The notes beneath the pieces were generated by a model. The model had not been told where the DNA came from and ran no database searches. It saw only the letters and a program-made list of their open reading frames with translations. Source: DAIOEK01 sp963828285 (GTDB taxonomy: Bacteria; Chloroflexota; Anaerolineae; Anaerolineales; Anaerolineaceae). From it: a stretch of 64,000 nucleotides of DNA. Made by a program: the position numbers and the translations under genes. The stretch is taken from assembly GCA_963828285.1 (NCBI GenBank), contig CAWHEB010000001.1, forward strand, positions 310,001 through 374,000, written 5' to 3'. Of this stretch, positions 1-9,353 are shown in pieces. The stretch's first letter is position 1; each line of letters opens with the position of its first letter.

Positions 1-735
1 GGCGTTTTATGGCGGGATTCTGAAAGCATAGGTAGTCTGCCAAAGGTGTTTTCCAAAATCGATGAACTTGGATTATTAGTAGTCCTCGCTACCAATAATG
101 CCACCAAGACTGTTGAGCAGTACATCCAAAAACTCCTCTCTTTTAATGTTGAACTGAAAGATCAGCAGATCCTAACCACCAGTATGGCAACAGCAAGCTA
201 TCTGATAGATAATTTTTCACCTGGCAGTGAAGTTTTTGTTATTGGAATGGATGGATTAAAAAAGACAATTACAGAAGCCGGATTTATACTATCTGAGGAA
301 AACCCAAAAGCAGTTGTTGTAAGTGTTGACAGGAATATAAGCTACGAAAAGATCGGGACAGCCATGCGGTTTATTCGTGCAGGTAAGAGCTTTATTGCAA
401 CAAATCCTGACGTGACCTTCCCCACCCCAAACGGATTACTTCCCGGAGCTGGATCAATCGTTTCTGCGGTTTCAACTGCCGCTGAAAAGCAACCAATTTA
501 TATGGGAAAACCTGAGCTCCCCATGATGCACCAGGCGATTAATCGGATGAAGTTATTACCCTCAGAAATATTGGTTGTTGGCGATCGATTGGATACCGAT
601 ATCCTCGCGGGACAACGTGCGGCCTGTAAAACGGCGCTTGTTTTATCAGGTGTCACTACAATCGAACAAGCTCACCTGTGGGTCCCAGCGCCGAATTATA
701 TTGCTACAGATTTAAGTGAGTTATTAGGATGCTAA
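1..735 (+). CDS. HAD-superfamily phosphatase, NagD/4-nitrophenylphosphatase type (5' truncated by window)
   Basis: The reading frame is open from base 1. It begins with the residues GVLWR, which is the end of the DxDGVLWR motif I of NagD-like HAD enzymes, so the true start lies upstream of the window. The GTG at 46 is internal. Further motifs are the ATNNATKT loop (motif II) and GDRLDTDILAG (motif IV, acidic magnesium ligands). NagD-type enzymes dephosphorylate small metabolites such as sugar phosphates or glycolate phosphate, and the substrate cannot be told from sequence. The stop overlaps the start of rlmN by 7 bases, suggesting cotranscription and translational coupling. Confidence 0.88.
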   Translation, partial: GVLWRDSESIGSLPKVFSKIDELGLLVVLATNNATKTVEQYIQKLLSFNVELKDQQILTTSMATASYLIDNFSPGSEVFVIGMDGLKKTITEAGFILSEENPKAVVVSVDRNISYEKIGTAMRFIRAGKSFIATNPDVTFPTPNGLLPGAGSIVSAVSTAAEKQPIYMGKPELPMMHQAINRMKLLPSEILVVGDRLDTDILAGQRAACKTALVLSGVTTIEQAHLWVPAPNYIATDLSELLGC

Positions 736-1796
736 ACAAATCCTCCCCTGCTTTGAAGTCGATATATGATCTAAACTACACAGAAATTGTGGATATCGTG
801 AAGGAAATTGGTCAACCAAAATTCCGGGCAGATCAGATCTGGCAGGGAATCTACAAGCATTATTGGTCCGAGCCTGATCAATTCGTTGGCCTGCCTACAG
901 CTATGCGCAAGTTACTTCGAGATAGGATTCAATTTTCATCCCTCGCAATAGCCAAAGAACTGCATTCAAACGATCATCAAACCGTTAAAAGCTTATTTAC
1001 ATTATCCGATGCAAGACATATCGAAAGTGTCCTAATGGGGTATGAGCATCGGGATACTTTATGCATTTCAACACAATCAGGTTGTGCAATGGGTTGTACC
1101 TTCTGTGCAACTGGACAAATGGGATTCTTCAGAAATTTAACCAGCGGCGAGATCATCGAGCAGGTAATCCATTTCGCCCGCGAACTTCATAAAATCGATA
1201 AATCTGTAACCAATATAGTATTCATGGGTATGGGTGAACCTTTTCATAATTATGACAATGTTATGGAAAGCATTGATAGGTTGAATAATCCTACCGGATG
1301 GAATTTTGGAGCGCGCCGGATGACGATTTCAACAGTCGGTATTATTCCGGGTATCCAGCGGTTTGCCTCAGAAAAACGGCAGGTCAACCTAGCGGTCAGT
1401 CTGCATTCAGTGGACAATGACCTCAGATCATCGATGATGCCAGTCAATAAGAAATATCCAGTAAAAGAGCTGTTACTTGCATGCCGTGACTATGTTTCAC
1501 AAACTCATCGTAGAATTACTTTCGAATGGGCATTAATCCAGAATGTAAATGACATGCCATCGGTTGCCAGGGATCTGGCAACGGCGATCAAAGGGACACT
1601 CTGTCATGTCAATCTCATTCCCTTGAATCCTACTCAAAAGTTTGACAAACCAGGATCCATTCATGAGCGCGCACTGGCTTTTCAGGACGAATTGGTAAAA
1701 ATTGGTATCCCATGCACCTTACGTTTACGGCGCGGAATCGATATTCAAGCAGGCTGTGGTCAATTAGCTTCAGAAGAGAAATCACTTACGCAATAG
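729..1796 (+). CDS. rlmN: Dual-specificity 23S rRNA (A2503)/tRNA (A37) C2-methyltransferase RlmN
   Basis: A 355-residue radical SAM methyltransferase, the normal length for RlmN. The radical SAM cluster is C119-x3-C123-x2-C126 within GCAMGCTFCATG, followed by FMGMGEPF and the C-terminal GCGQL with the second catalytic cysteine near residue 343. It methylates C2 of A2503 in 23S rRNA and of A37 in some tRNAs in the cytoplasm. The start overlaps the upstream HAD gene, and ftsY follows after 10 bases, so it sits inside a housekeeping operon. Confidence 0.95.
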   Translation: MLNKSSPALKSIYDLNYTEIVDIVKEIGQPKFRADQIWQGIYKHYWSEPDQFVGLPTAMRKLLRDRIQFSSLAIAKELHSNDHQTVKSLFTLSDARHIESVLMGYEHRDTLCISTQSGCAMGCTFCATGQMGFFRNLTSGEIIEQVIHFARELHKIDKSVTNIVFMGMGEPFHNYDNVMESIDRLNNPTGWNFGARRMTISTVGIIPGIQRFASEKRQVNLAVSLHSVDNDLRSSMMPVNKKYPVKELLLACRDYVSQTHRRITFEWALIQNVNDMPSVARDLATAIKGTLCHVNLIPLNPTQKFDKPGSIHERALAFQDELVKIGIPCTLRLRRGIDIQAGCGQLASEEKSLTQ

Positions 1797-1806
1797 GATA
1801 ACACAA

Positions 1807-2712
1807 ATGCCAGGTATTTTTGATCAATGGAAGATCCGATTAACAAAAACCAGAGAAGTCACCTTTGGGAAAATTGTTTCTTTGTTTGGCGGAAGTGAAA
1901 TTACTGACGATACCTGGGATGAGCTGGAATCACTCCTCATTCAAGCTGATATGGGACTAAAGGTTTCGACAGAAGTGATCCAATCTCTAAAAAAGGATAT
2001 CACCGATCTTGGTATAACAAAGTCTGAGGAATATCATAAGCTCTTACGAAATGTATTGCTCAAACGGTTACCTTCCGCACAAGAAATTGTATTTCAACAA
2101 AAACCCGCAGTTGTATTGGTAGTTGGCGTAAATGGTTCAGGGAAAACCACTTCCATAGGAAAATTGGGAGCCCAATACCAGAATCAGGGTAAAACAGTCA
2201 TGTTTGCCGCAGCAGATACCTTTCGCGCCGCAGCGGTCGATCAACTCAAAGTCTGGGGAGACAGACTCAGAATACCTGTTATCTCAGGACAAGATGAAGG
2301 TGACCCGGGTGCTGTCGCTTTTGATGCGGTGCAGGCAGCTCTATCTAAGAAGACAGATATCTTGTTTATCGATACGGCAGGCCGTCTGCATACACGGTTT
2401 AATCTCATGGAAGAACTTAAGAAAGTGCATCGTGTAGTAACTAAAGCTTTTCCCGGAGCTCCCGAGGCTGTTTGGATTGTACTGGATGCAACCACAGGCC
2501 AAAACGCTTTCACACAAGCAAAACTATTCAAAGAAGCGGTAAAAGTTGATGGCGTCATCCTGTCAAAGTTGGATTCATCCGCAAAAGGCGGAATGGTTTT
2601 TGCTATCTATCGTGAACTAGGATTACCAATTTTGTATGCCGGGTTGGGTGAGAAAATTGAGGATCTTGAAGTTTTTGATCCAGAAAAATTTGTCGATGGT
2701 TTATTGGCATAA
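1807..2712 (+). CDS. ftsY: Signal recognition particle receptor FtsY
   Basis: A 301-residue SRP-type GTPase consisting of the N and G domains only. The acidic A domain seen in E. coli FtsY is absent, as in many bacteria. Visible motifs are the P-loop GVNGSGKTT (about residue 106), DTFRAAAVDQL, DTAGRLHT and the SKLDSSAKGG closing loop. It docks ribosome-SRP complexes at the membrane and hydrolyses GTP together with Ffh. It lies 10 bases after rlmN and 26 bases before prfB. Confidence 0.95.
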   Translation: MPGIFDQWKIRLTKTREVTFGKIVSLFGGSEITDDTWDELESLLIQADMGLKVSTEVIQSLKKDITDLGITKSEEYHKLLRNVLLKRLPSAQEIVFQQKPAVVLVVGVNGSGKTTSIGKLGAQYQNQGKTVMFAAADTFRAAAVDQLKVWGDRLRIPVISGQDEGDPGAVAFDAVQAALSKKTDILFIDTAGRLHTRFNLMEELKKVHRVVTKAFPGAPEAVWIVLDATTGQNAFTQAKLFKEAVKVDGVILSKLDSSAKGGMVFAIYRELGLPILYAGLGEKIEDLEVFDPEKFVDGLLA

Positions 2713-2738
2713 ATTAGTAATTTTTCAGGAGCATTTTT

Positions 2739-3825
2739 ATGATCGATTTAGTTGACCGTGCTAAAAGCCACCTTGCAGTTATTACCCAACTCATGGAGCA
2801 TCTTTGACTTACCATCCAAAGAAAAATCTCTGGTGAAGCATAAAGAAAAAGCTGAAGACCCTACATTATGGAACGATCCTGAAACTGCCAAACAACTGAT
2901 GAAATCCATTTCCGAATTGGAAATGGAAGTAAACACCTGGAGCAGTTTATCCAAACGGACTCGTGATGTTATTGAACTTGCGGAAATGGATGACGAAAAC
3001 TTGCGTTCGGATCTTGAACATGAGCTCACTGAGATTGAATCGGAATTATCAGCAAAACAGTTTGCAGCATTATTGAATGGCCCATACGATCGTGGTGATG
3101 CTGTCCTCACGATCAGTTCTGGTGCCGGCGGGACCGATTCACAGGATTGGGCAGCCATGCTAATGCGAATGTATCTCCGTTGGCTAGAGAGAAAAGGTTA
3201 TAAATCAGAGATCATTGATCAATCGGATGGTGAAGAAGCCGGGATTAAAAGTGTAAGCATCTCAGTAGAAGGAAGCTATGCTTACGGTTATTTACGAGCG
3301 GAAAAAGGCGTTCATCGCCTGGTTAGGTTATCTCCATTTGATGCGGCGCATCGCCGGCACACTTCATTTGCTCAAATTGAAGTTCTTCCAATCACTGATG
3401 ATAACAATGTGATTACGATCAATCCGGAAGACTTAAAAATCGATGTGTACAAATCTGCAGGTGCAGGCGGGCAAAATGTCCAGAAGAATGCTACCGCTGT
3501 ACGTATCACTCATATCCCATCCGGACTTGTTGTATCCTGTCAGAACGAACGATCACAATTACAAAACCGTGAGAATGCACTGAAGGTCTTACGCGGTCGT
3601 TTACTTGAGATCAAAGAAGCTGAGATGGATAAGCAGTTAGCTGAGTTGCGAGGCGAATACCAAAAAACGGAATGGGGAAGCCAAATCCGTTCTTATGTAT
3701 TACATCCTTATCAATTGGTCAAAGACCATCGAACCGATTACGAAATGGGAAATGCCGCGGGCGTATTGGACGGAGATCTAGATGGGTTTATTGAATCATA
3801 TCTCAAAACCAGGTCCATTCATTAG
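2739..3825 (+). CDS. prfB: Peptide chain release factor 2, expressed through a programmed +1 frameshift
   Basis: RF2 of 361 residues read as 2739-2804 joined to 2806-3825. The ATG at 2739 follows CAGGAG. Codon 23 is an in-frame TGA (2805-2807) in the context CTT TGA C, preceded by a GGAG element at 2794-2797. This is the classical autoregulatory RF2 frameshift: low RF2 makes termination slow at TGA and the ribosome slips +1 into GAC. The SPF recognition tripeptide (VRLSPFDAAHR) identifies RF2 rather than RF1. GGQ lies at about residues 243-245. The frame change here is regulatory and not an error. Confidence 0.96.
2790..2810 (+). promoter_or_regulatory. RF2 programmed +1 frameshift site
   Basis: A GGAG internal Shine-Dalgarno-like element sits just upstream of CTTTGAC. 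The shift codon CTT is at 2802-2804 and the UGA stop at 2805-2807. Spacing and sequence match the well-known prfB recoding site that senses the RF2 level. Confidence 0.92.
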
Positions 3826-3832
3826 CCTCTGG

Positions 3833-4804
3833 TTATTGATCGAGAATACCAGATAATCTTAATAGCTCCATATCGAGAGGTTTCTTACCATTGACCACTT
3901 CTTCCAAAGGAGTGTGTACGACTTTACTATTTACCCAGCCAGATAGTATACCTTTTTTACCATTAGCCAACGCTTGAATTGCTCCAGCACCCAACCTGGT
4001 GGCGAGAATGCGATCAAATGCACTCGGAGTACCTCCCCGCTGCGTGTGACCGAGAATGGTTACCCTTAGATCAAATCCCAACCTCTCATGATGATCTGTG
4101 AAGTATTTGATCAGTGCTTCCGCATTGTATTTTGCACCTTCAGCGACGACAACCAATGCGTGAGCTTTCCCTTTTTCATATGATTTGATCAGTTTTTGGG
4201 CTAATTCCTCAGGGTCGGTCTCAACTTCTGGTATGACGATTGCTTCCGCGCCTCCGGCTATTCCTGTCATCAATGCCAGGTAACCACAATCTCGACCCAT
4301 GACTTCAATTAAAAATGCCCTCTGATGTGAGGATGCGGTCACTTTCAATCGATCCACCGCTTCAAGTGCGATATTCATGGCAGTATCAACACCAATGGTG
4401 ATATCCGAACCATACAAATCATTATCTATGGTCGAGGCGATGCCAACCACAGGAAAACCCAACCTATGTAAAGCATATGCTCCAGCTTGAGATCCATTTC
4501 CACCAATTACGCAAAGTGCATCAATCCCATTCTGATTGAGTACACGAATTGCATCTCGCTGGCCTGCATCTGTTTTGAAATCAAGACACCTTGCGCTACC
4601 AAGTACGGTACCACCATGTTGTAGTATTCCTGCAACATCACGTCTACCCATAGGAATAATATTAGAATTCAGTAACCCAGCGTAACCGAGTTTAATGCCA
4701 TACATATCCCATCCTTCGGCAATGCCACATCTTACTACCGCACGGATAGCTGCATTCATACCCGGAGCATCACCTCCACTGGTTAATACTGCGACTTTTT
4801 TCAT
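3833..4804 (-). CDS. pfkA: 6-phosphofructokinase (ATP-type)
   Basis: A 323-residue enzyme starting at the ATG complementary to 4802-4804, which follows GGGAGGAATA; a longer frame upstream lacks a better start. Motifs are LTSGGDAPGMNAAIR, TIDNDLYGSD, GRDCGYLAL and HTQRGGTPSAFDR. The nucleotide loop reads GGNGS: glycine in the position that is Asp in PPi-dependent enzymes points to ATP, though the preceding Asp of the usual GGDGS is Asn here. It phosphorylates fructose 6-phosphate in glycolysis. It converges with prfB, 7 bases apart. Confidence 0.93.
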   Translation of the reverse strand: MKKVAVLTSGGDAPGMNAAIRAVVRCGIAEGWDMYGIKLGYAGLLNSNIIPMGRRDVAGILQHGGTVLGSARCLDFKTDAGQRDAIRVLNQNGIDALCVIGGNGSQAGAYALHRLGFPVVGIASTIDNDLYGSDITIGVDTAMNIALEAVDRLKVTASSHQRAFLIEVMGRDCGYLALMTGIAGGAEAIVIPEVETDPEELAQKLIKSYEKGKAHALVVVAEGAKYNAEALIKYFTDHHERLGFDLRVTILGHTQRGGTPSAFDRILATRLGAGAIQALANGKKGILSGWVNSKVVHTPLEEVVNGKKPLDMELLRLSGILDQ

Positions 4805-4974
4805 TATTCCTCCCACAAAATACACAATAACATTTCATTGTCAGCCTTAATTATAGTCAACATGAAAAGCAATGTCTCACTATATGGTATGATATGCCCG
4901 ATTGGAGATTTCATCGTTCCTTCAAAATCTCCTCACTGTTCGTGTTCGCATATTATCCTTTTCATGAGGAGCTC

Positions 4975-7068
4975 ATGTCAGAATACCGAATAAAAAAACA
5001 CCCAATTTTGAAGATCTCCGAAAAGCAAACAATTAACTTCCAGTGGGAAGAAAAAATCTTACAAGCACTCGAAGGCGAGGTAATTTCATCCGCGCTGTTC
5101 GCTAATGGAATCCGAGTATTTGGCCATCATCACAAAGATGGAGCACCAATGGGAATCTTTTGTGCAAATGGTCAATGCGCACAATGCATGGTCGTAGCGG
5201 ATGGAATACCAGTAAAAGCATGCATGACGGCTGTTGGACCTGGAATGATAGTGAAGCCAATGAATGGACTGGCAGTTCTTCCGGATAAAAACTGCTATAC
5301 GCAACCCCAACCCATTAATGAAGTCAAAGTTCCAGTCCTTATCCTTGGCGGAGGTCCTGCTGGATTGTCAGCAGCGATTGAGTTGGGAAAGCTAGGTATT
5401 GAAGCTATTCTTGTCGATGACAAGCAAAGACTTGGCGGTAAGCTTGTTTTGCAGACGCATCGTTTTTTTGGTTCAATCAATGCCGTTTACGCTGGTACGC
5501 GAGGCATTGATATCGCCACAAAACTGGAAACAGAAACTAGAAAATATCCAAGTATAAAGATTTGGACCCAGAGTACTGCTCTTGCGGTTTATTCCGATAA
5601 AAAAGTAGGTATCTTGAAAAATGGAACTACATATGTGTTGGTGATCCCTGAGGTTCTATTAGTAGCAACCGGTGCGAGAGAAAAATCTCTCACTTTTCAG
5701 GGGAATACAATTCCGGGTGTATATGGCGCAGGGGCTTTTCAAACACTCCTCAACAGGGACCTGGTAAAACCATCTGAAAAACTCTTTATCGTTGGCGGTG
5801 GAAATGTTGGATTAATTGCCGGGTACCATGCTCTTCAGGCAGGAATCCAGGTTGTGGGTTTGGTCGAAGCATTACCTGAGTGTGGAGGATACAGAGTCCA
5901 CAAAGACAAACTGACCCGTATGGGTGTTCCCATTTATAACGCTCATACCATTTTGAGTGCTAATGGAACTGACGGAGTTGAGTCAGTCACCATTGCTCAG
6001 ATAGACCCACTGTTTCGTTCAATCCCGGGAACTGAAAAATCCTTTGCCTGTGATACCGTTCTTGTTGCAGTAGGACTTGACCCAGTGAATGAGTTTTTCG
6101 TCAAAGCAAGGGACTTTGGTCTTACAGTTCTGAATGCCGGCGATGCAGAAGAAATTGCCGAAGCTTCAGCTGCGATCTTTTCCGGTAAGATCAAAGGAAT
6201 GGAGATCGCGTCCCTTCTTGGCTTTACCACTGGAAGTATTCCCAAATCATGGTATCAAACTGCGGAAGTTCTCAAATCAAAACCTGGCAAGGCTAACCAG
6301 GAGGAAATTCCGGACGTTAATGATGGTGTCATGCCAATCATCCACTGTTCACAGGAAATCCCCTGCGATCCATGCTCTTCCATATGTCCACAAGGATTGA
6401 TCTATATAGATAAAAGCGATATTCGTGCAGTTCCCAAATTTTTGGGCAACAGCTATTGTTGCGGAGTGTGTGAAAAGTGTGTCACCATTTGCCCAGGCCT
6501 TGCGATCACATTGGTAGACTATCAAGGAAATCCTGATCAACCAATCGTTTCGATCCCCTATGAATTCCATTTCGGATTGTTGAAAGAAGGTGACACGATT
6601 ACAGTCACCGATACTACGGGAAATGCCCTAGGCGAACTGGAAATCCATGAAATAGGGGCTATCGATGGGAATGATCGCACAGGGATCGTTAGAGTATATG
6701 CTCCTGCCGAATATGCCCGACAGATTGCCGGTATCCGGGTTCAGGAGATCCAAGTTCTGCAACCCATGAATCATTACGTTCAACACATAGAAGATGACAC
6801 GATCGTTTGCAGGTGCGAACGGGTTACCGCAGGTGAAATTCGCGAATTGATCAGAAGAGGTTACACTGACTTGAATGAAATCAAGACTGTAACCAGAGCC
6901 ATGATGGGCTCATGCGGATCAAAGACATGTTCTTCGCTGATCCATAGATTGTTCATGGATGAGGGGATCGATCCGAGTAAGGTTATGGAGCAAACCCGTC
7001 GTCCCATATTTATGGAAGTCCCTCTGGGTGTTTTTGCCGGACAAAGAATCCAGGAGGATGAAGAATGA
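4975..7068 (+). CDS. Multidomain iron-sulfur flavin dehydrogenase alpha subunit (Fer2 - Pyr_redox_2 - 2[4Fe-4S] - BFD-like)
   Basis: A 697-residue protein from the ATG at 4975, placed 7 bases after TGAGGAG; an in-frame extension upstream looks untranslated. Domains in order: an N-terminal [2Fe-2S] domain (C63, C68, C71, C83), FAD/NAD Rossmann folds (LGGGPAG at 124-130 and a second VGGGNVG), a two-cluster ferredoxin insert (cysteines about 457-508, CxxCxxxCP type), and a C-terminal BFD-like [2Fe-2S] domain (CRC about 611 and GSCGSKTC about 647). The parts resemble HcnA/HcnB or sarcosine oxidase alpha and D-hydroxyproline dehydrogenase subunits fused into one chain. It probably passes electrons from the DAO-type partner encoded next (4-base overlap). 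The substrate is likely an amino or imino acid, not determined. Confidence 0.82.
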   Translation: MSEYRIKKHPILKISEKQTINFQWEEKILQALEGEVISSALFANGIRVFGHHHKDGAPMGIFCANGQCAQCMVVADGIPVKACMTAVGPGMIVKPMNGLAVLPDKNCYTQPQPINEVKVPVLILGGGPAGLSAAIELGKLGIEAILVDDKQRLGGKLVLQTHRFFGSINAVYAGTRGIDIATKLETETRKYPSIKIWTQSTALAVYSDKKVGILKNGTTYVLVIPEVLLVATGAREKSLTFQGNTIPGVYGAGAFQTLLNRDLVKPSEKLFIVGGGNVGLIAGYHALQAGIQVVGLVEALPECGGYRVHKDKLTRMGVPIYNAHTILSANGTDGVESVTIAQIDPLFRSIPGTEKSFACDTVLVAVGLDPVNEFFVKARDFGLTVLNAGDAEEIAEASAAIFSGKIKGMEIASLLGFTTGSIPKSWYQTAEVLKSKPGKANQEEIPDVNDGVMPIIHCSQEIPCDPCSSICPQGLIYIDKSDIRAVPKFLGNSYCCGVCEKCVTICPGLAITLVDYQGNPDQPIVSIPYEFHFGLLKEGDTITVTDTTGNALGELEIHEIGAIDGNDRTGIVRVYAPAEYARQIAGIRVQEIQVLQPMNHYVQHIEDDTIVCRCERVTAGEIRELIRRGYTDLNEIKTVTRAMMGSCGSKTCSSLIHRLFMDEGIDPSKVMEQTRRPIFMEVPLGVFAGQRIQEDEE

Positions 7069-8222
7069 CTACTAATACTTTTGATGTCATCATCATTGGA
7101 GCAGGCTCTGTTGGAACACCCACTGCTTATTATTTGAGTAATCAGAATATTCGTACACTGGTTCTCGATTCTGGGGCAAGTGTCGGACAGGGAAGCAATA
7201 AAAAAGCAATCGGAGGTATTCGGGCAACACACTCTGATCCGGTAAAAATACGTTTATGCCAACGGTCTCTTGAAGTTTTTTCAACATGGAAGGAAACAAC
7301 AGGAGACGATATTGAATGGTTCAAAGGCGGTTACTGTTTTGTTGCATACAGGGAACGCGAAGAAAATATTCTTAAAGATCTACTCTTATATCAACGCTCC
7401 CAAGGTTTAGATATTAGTTGGTTGGATGAAAAGCAGAGTATGGAACTGGTCCCAGATTTCAATCCCAAGGGATTGGTCGGTTGCACCTACTCACCCGATG
7501 ACGGAAACGCTTCTCCGCTGCTTGCGATTTATTCCTTTTATGTTAGATCGCATGAAAAAGGTGCACAATACCGTTTCAACGAGCCGGTAATCGATTTTTT
7601 AAAACAAAATGACGAAGTCATTGGAGTTAGAACCCGGATGGGAAAATATTATGCACCAATCGTGATCAACACTGCTGGAGCCTGGGCACGACCCATTTCG
7701 CAGCTGGCCGGGTTTGATGTTCCGGTCACTCCTGATTCGCATGAGTCTGCGATCACTGAACCTGTTGCGAGATTCCTAACCCCAATGATCGTGGATATCC
7801 GCCCATCGCCCGGTTCTGCCAATTATTATTTTTACCAACACGTAACCGGACAACTCATCTTCTGCATTACTCCGAATCCGAGCATTTGGGGAGACAATGT
7901 GCAAGAAACAAGTGATTTTCTTCCAATGGTTTCCACGAGAATGGTGGATCTAATGCCTCGTTTGAGCAATATTCGGGTGCGTCGTACCTGGCGAGGTTTA
8001 TATCCCATGACACCGGATGGACATCCGATCATAGGGAAAGTGAATGAGGTCTCCGGGTATTTGCTTGCTGTGGGTTTATGTGGCCAAGGTTTCATGTTGG
8101 GACCTGCTCTGGGAGAACTTCTTTGCAGAATCGTCACTAACAATACATCTGATTTGGATCAAGACACTCTAGAAAAATTATCGCCATATCGGCAATTCGT
8201 TGAGACAGAAAAGTTAAAATAG
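7065..8222 (+). CDS. FAD-dependent oxidoreductase, DAO family (sarcosine/proline dehydrogenase beta-like)
   Basis: A 385-residue protein with an N-terminal FAD site (IIGAGSVGTPTAYYL), the early loop KKAIGGIRATHSD, and the C-terminal GHPIIGKV...GLCGQGFMLGP region typical of the DAO family (glycine/sarcosine/hydroxyproline dehydrogenases). ATG overlaps the upstream stop as ATGA, so the two subunits are translationally coupled. It most likely oxidises an amino acid C-N bond and hands electrons to the upstream iron-sulfur protein. Exact substrate unknown. Confidence 0.85.
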   Translation: MTTNTFDVIIIGAGSVGTPTAYYLSNQNIRTLVLDSGASVGQGSNKKAIGGIRATHSDPVKIRLCQRSLEVFSTWKETTGDDIEWFKGGYCFVAYREREENILKDLLLYQRSQGLDISWLDEKQSMELVPDFNPKGLVGCTYSPDDGNASPLLAIYSFYVRSHEKGAQYRFNEPVIDFLKQNDEVIGVRTRMGKYYAPIVINTAGAWARPISQLAGFDVPVTPDSHESAITEPVARFLTPMIVDIRPSPGSANYYFYQHVTGQLIFCITPNPSIWGDNVQETSDFLPMVSTRMVDLMPRLSNIRVRRTWRGLYPMTPDGHPIIGKVNEVSGYLLAVGLCGQGFMLGPALGELLCRIVTNNTSDLDQDTLEKLSPYRQFVETEKLK

Positions 8223-8231
8223 TGAGGCATT

Positions 8232-9347
8232 ATGAGTAATTCTGACATACATCTTCCTGTTCAAACCGTCTATAAATTTATGCAAGATGTACTTGAGAGA
8301 TCTGGCGTTCCACTCGAAGATTCCAGAATATGTGCTGATATTCTCATAACTTCGGATAGAAGAGGGATCGAATCGCACGGGATAAGCCGGTTAAAAATGT
8401 ATGTTGATCGAATCAAAAAAGGTGTCCAGAACCCTATTACAACAATTAATATTATTCGGGATAATCCAACCACAGCCGTGTGGGACGGTAATCACGGTAT
8501 GGGGCACGTCATTGGATATAAAGCCATGCAAACGACTATATCAAAAGCTAGACAGTATGGGATGGGCAGTATTGCCGTAAGGAATTCCTCCCATTATGGA
8601 ATAGCAGGGTACTATCCCCTTATGGCAATTCAAGCCGGTATGATCGGGATGAGTTTTACCAATACCCGTCCGTCCATGGCTCCAACATTTGGTGGATCGC
8701 CCATGTTAGGCACCAATCCGATCGCATTTGGCGCTCCAACAGATGAAGATTGTCCTTTCCTTTTCGATGCAGCAACTACAATCATCCAACGTGGAAAAGT
8801 GGAAGTATCTGCTCGAAAAGAAAAGCAGCTTCCAGATGGATGGGTTGTCGATTATGAAGGCAAATATGCCCATGATCCTCACCTTATCCTAGTTGACCTT
8901 ACCAAAGATCTAAACGCTTTGCTGCCTCTGGGTGGAGCCGGTGAAGACTTTGGCGGACATAAAGGATATGGGTTAGCTACCGTGGTCGAAATTCTTTCTT
9001 CATGCTTACAATCCGGGGCTTTCTTGCATTCGCTAACTGGATTTGATAATCAGGGAAAACAACAACCATATAAAGTTGGACACTTCTTTATGGCCATCGA
9101 TATCGAATTATTCTTACCGTTGGAGGAATTCAAACGGAATATTGGCGAATTGCTGCGGGAATTGAGGCAATCTACTTTGGCGAAAGGTCAGGGTAGAATA
9201 TTTACTGCCGGAGAGAAAGAATACGAGTTTGAAAGATCCGTTGAAAGTACAGGAATTCTGATTCCTAAAAGCTTACAAAACGAGATGATTATTCTTCAGA
9301 ATGAATTACAATTGGCGGATTATAAATTTCCTTTCCAGGTTGTATAG
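8232..9347 (+). CDS. Ldh2-family NAD(P)-dependent dehydrogenase (malate/ureidoglycolate/imino acid reductase type)
   Basis: A 371-residue member of the Ldh2/YlbC family, which has its own NAD(P) fold. Recognisable segments are ESHGISRL, the active-site NSSHYGIAGYYP with His, GTNPIAFGAP and GEDFGGHKGYGL. Members reduce 2-oxo acids or cyclic imines such as pyrroline-2-carboxylate, or oxidise ureidoglycolate. Beside a DAO-type amino-acid dehydrogenase, an imine or 2-oxo acid substrate is attractive but unproven. It lies 9 bases after the FAD gene in the same operon. Confidence 0.85.
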   Translation: MSNSDIHLPVQTVYKFMQDVLERSGVPLEDSRICADILITSDRRGIESHGISRLKMYVDRIKKGVQNPITTINIIRDNPTTAVWDGNHGMGHVIGYKAMQTTISKARQYGMGSIAVRNSSHYGIAGYYPLMAIQAGMIGMSFTNTRPSMAPTFGGSPMLGTNPIAFGAPTDEDCPFLFDAATTIIQRGKVEVSARKEKQLPDGWVVDYEGKYAHDPHLILVDLTKDLNALLPLGGAGEDFGGHKGYGLATVVEILSSCLQSGAFLHSLTGFDNQGKQQPYKVGHFFMAIDIELFLPLEEFKRNIGELLRELRQSTLAKGQGRIFTAGEKEYEFERSVESTGILIPKSLQNEMIILQNELQLADYKFPFQVV

Positions 9348-9353
9348 AAGCAA

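Noticed and set aside
2752..2807. Treating the prfB frame change as a sequencing error
   Set aside because: CTTTGAC with an upstream GGAG at codon 23 is the known recoding site, unlike the other breaks in the window.
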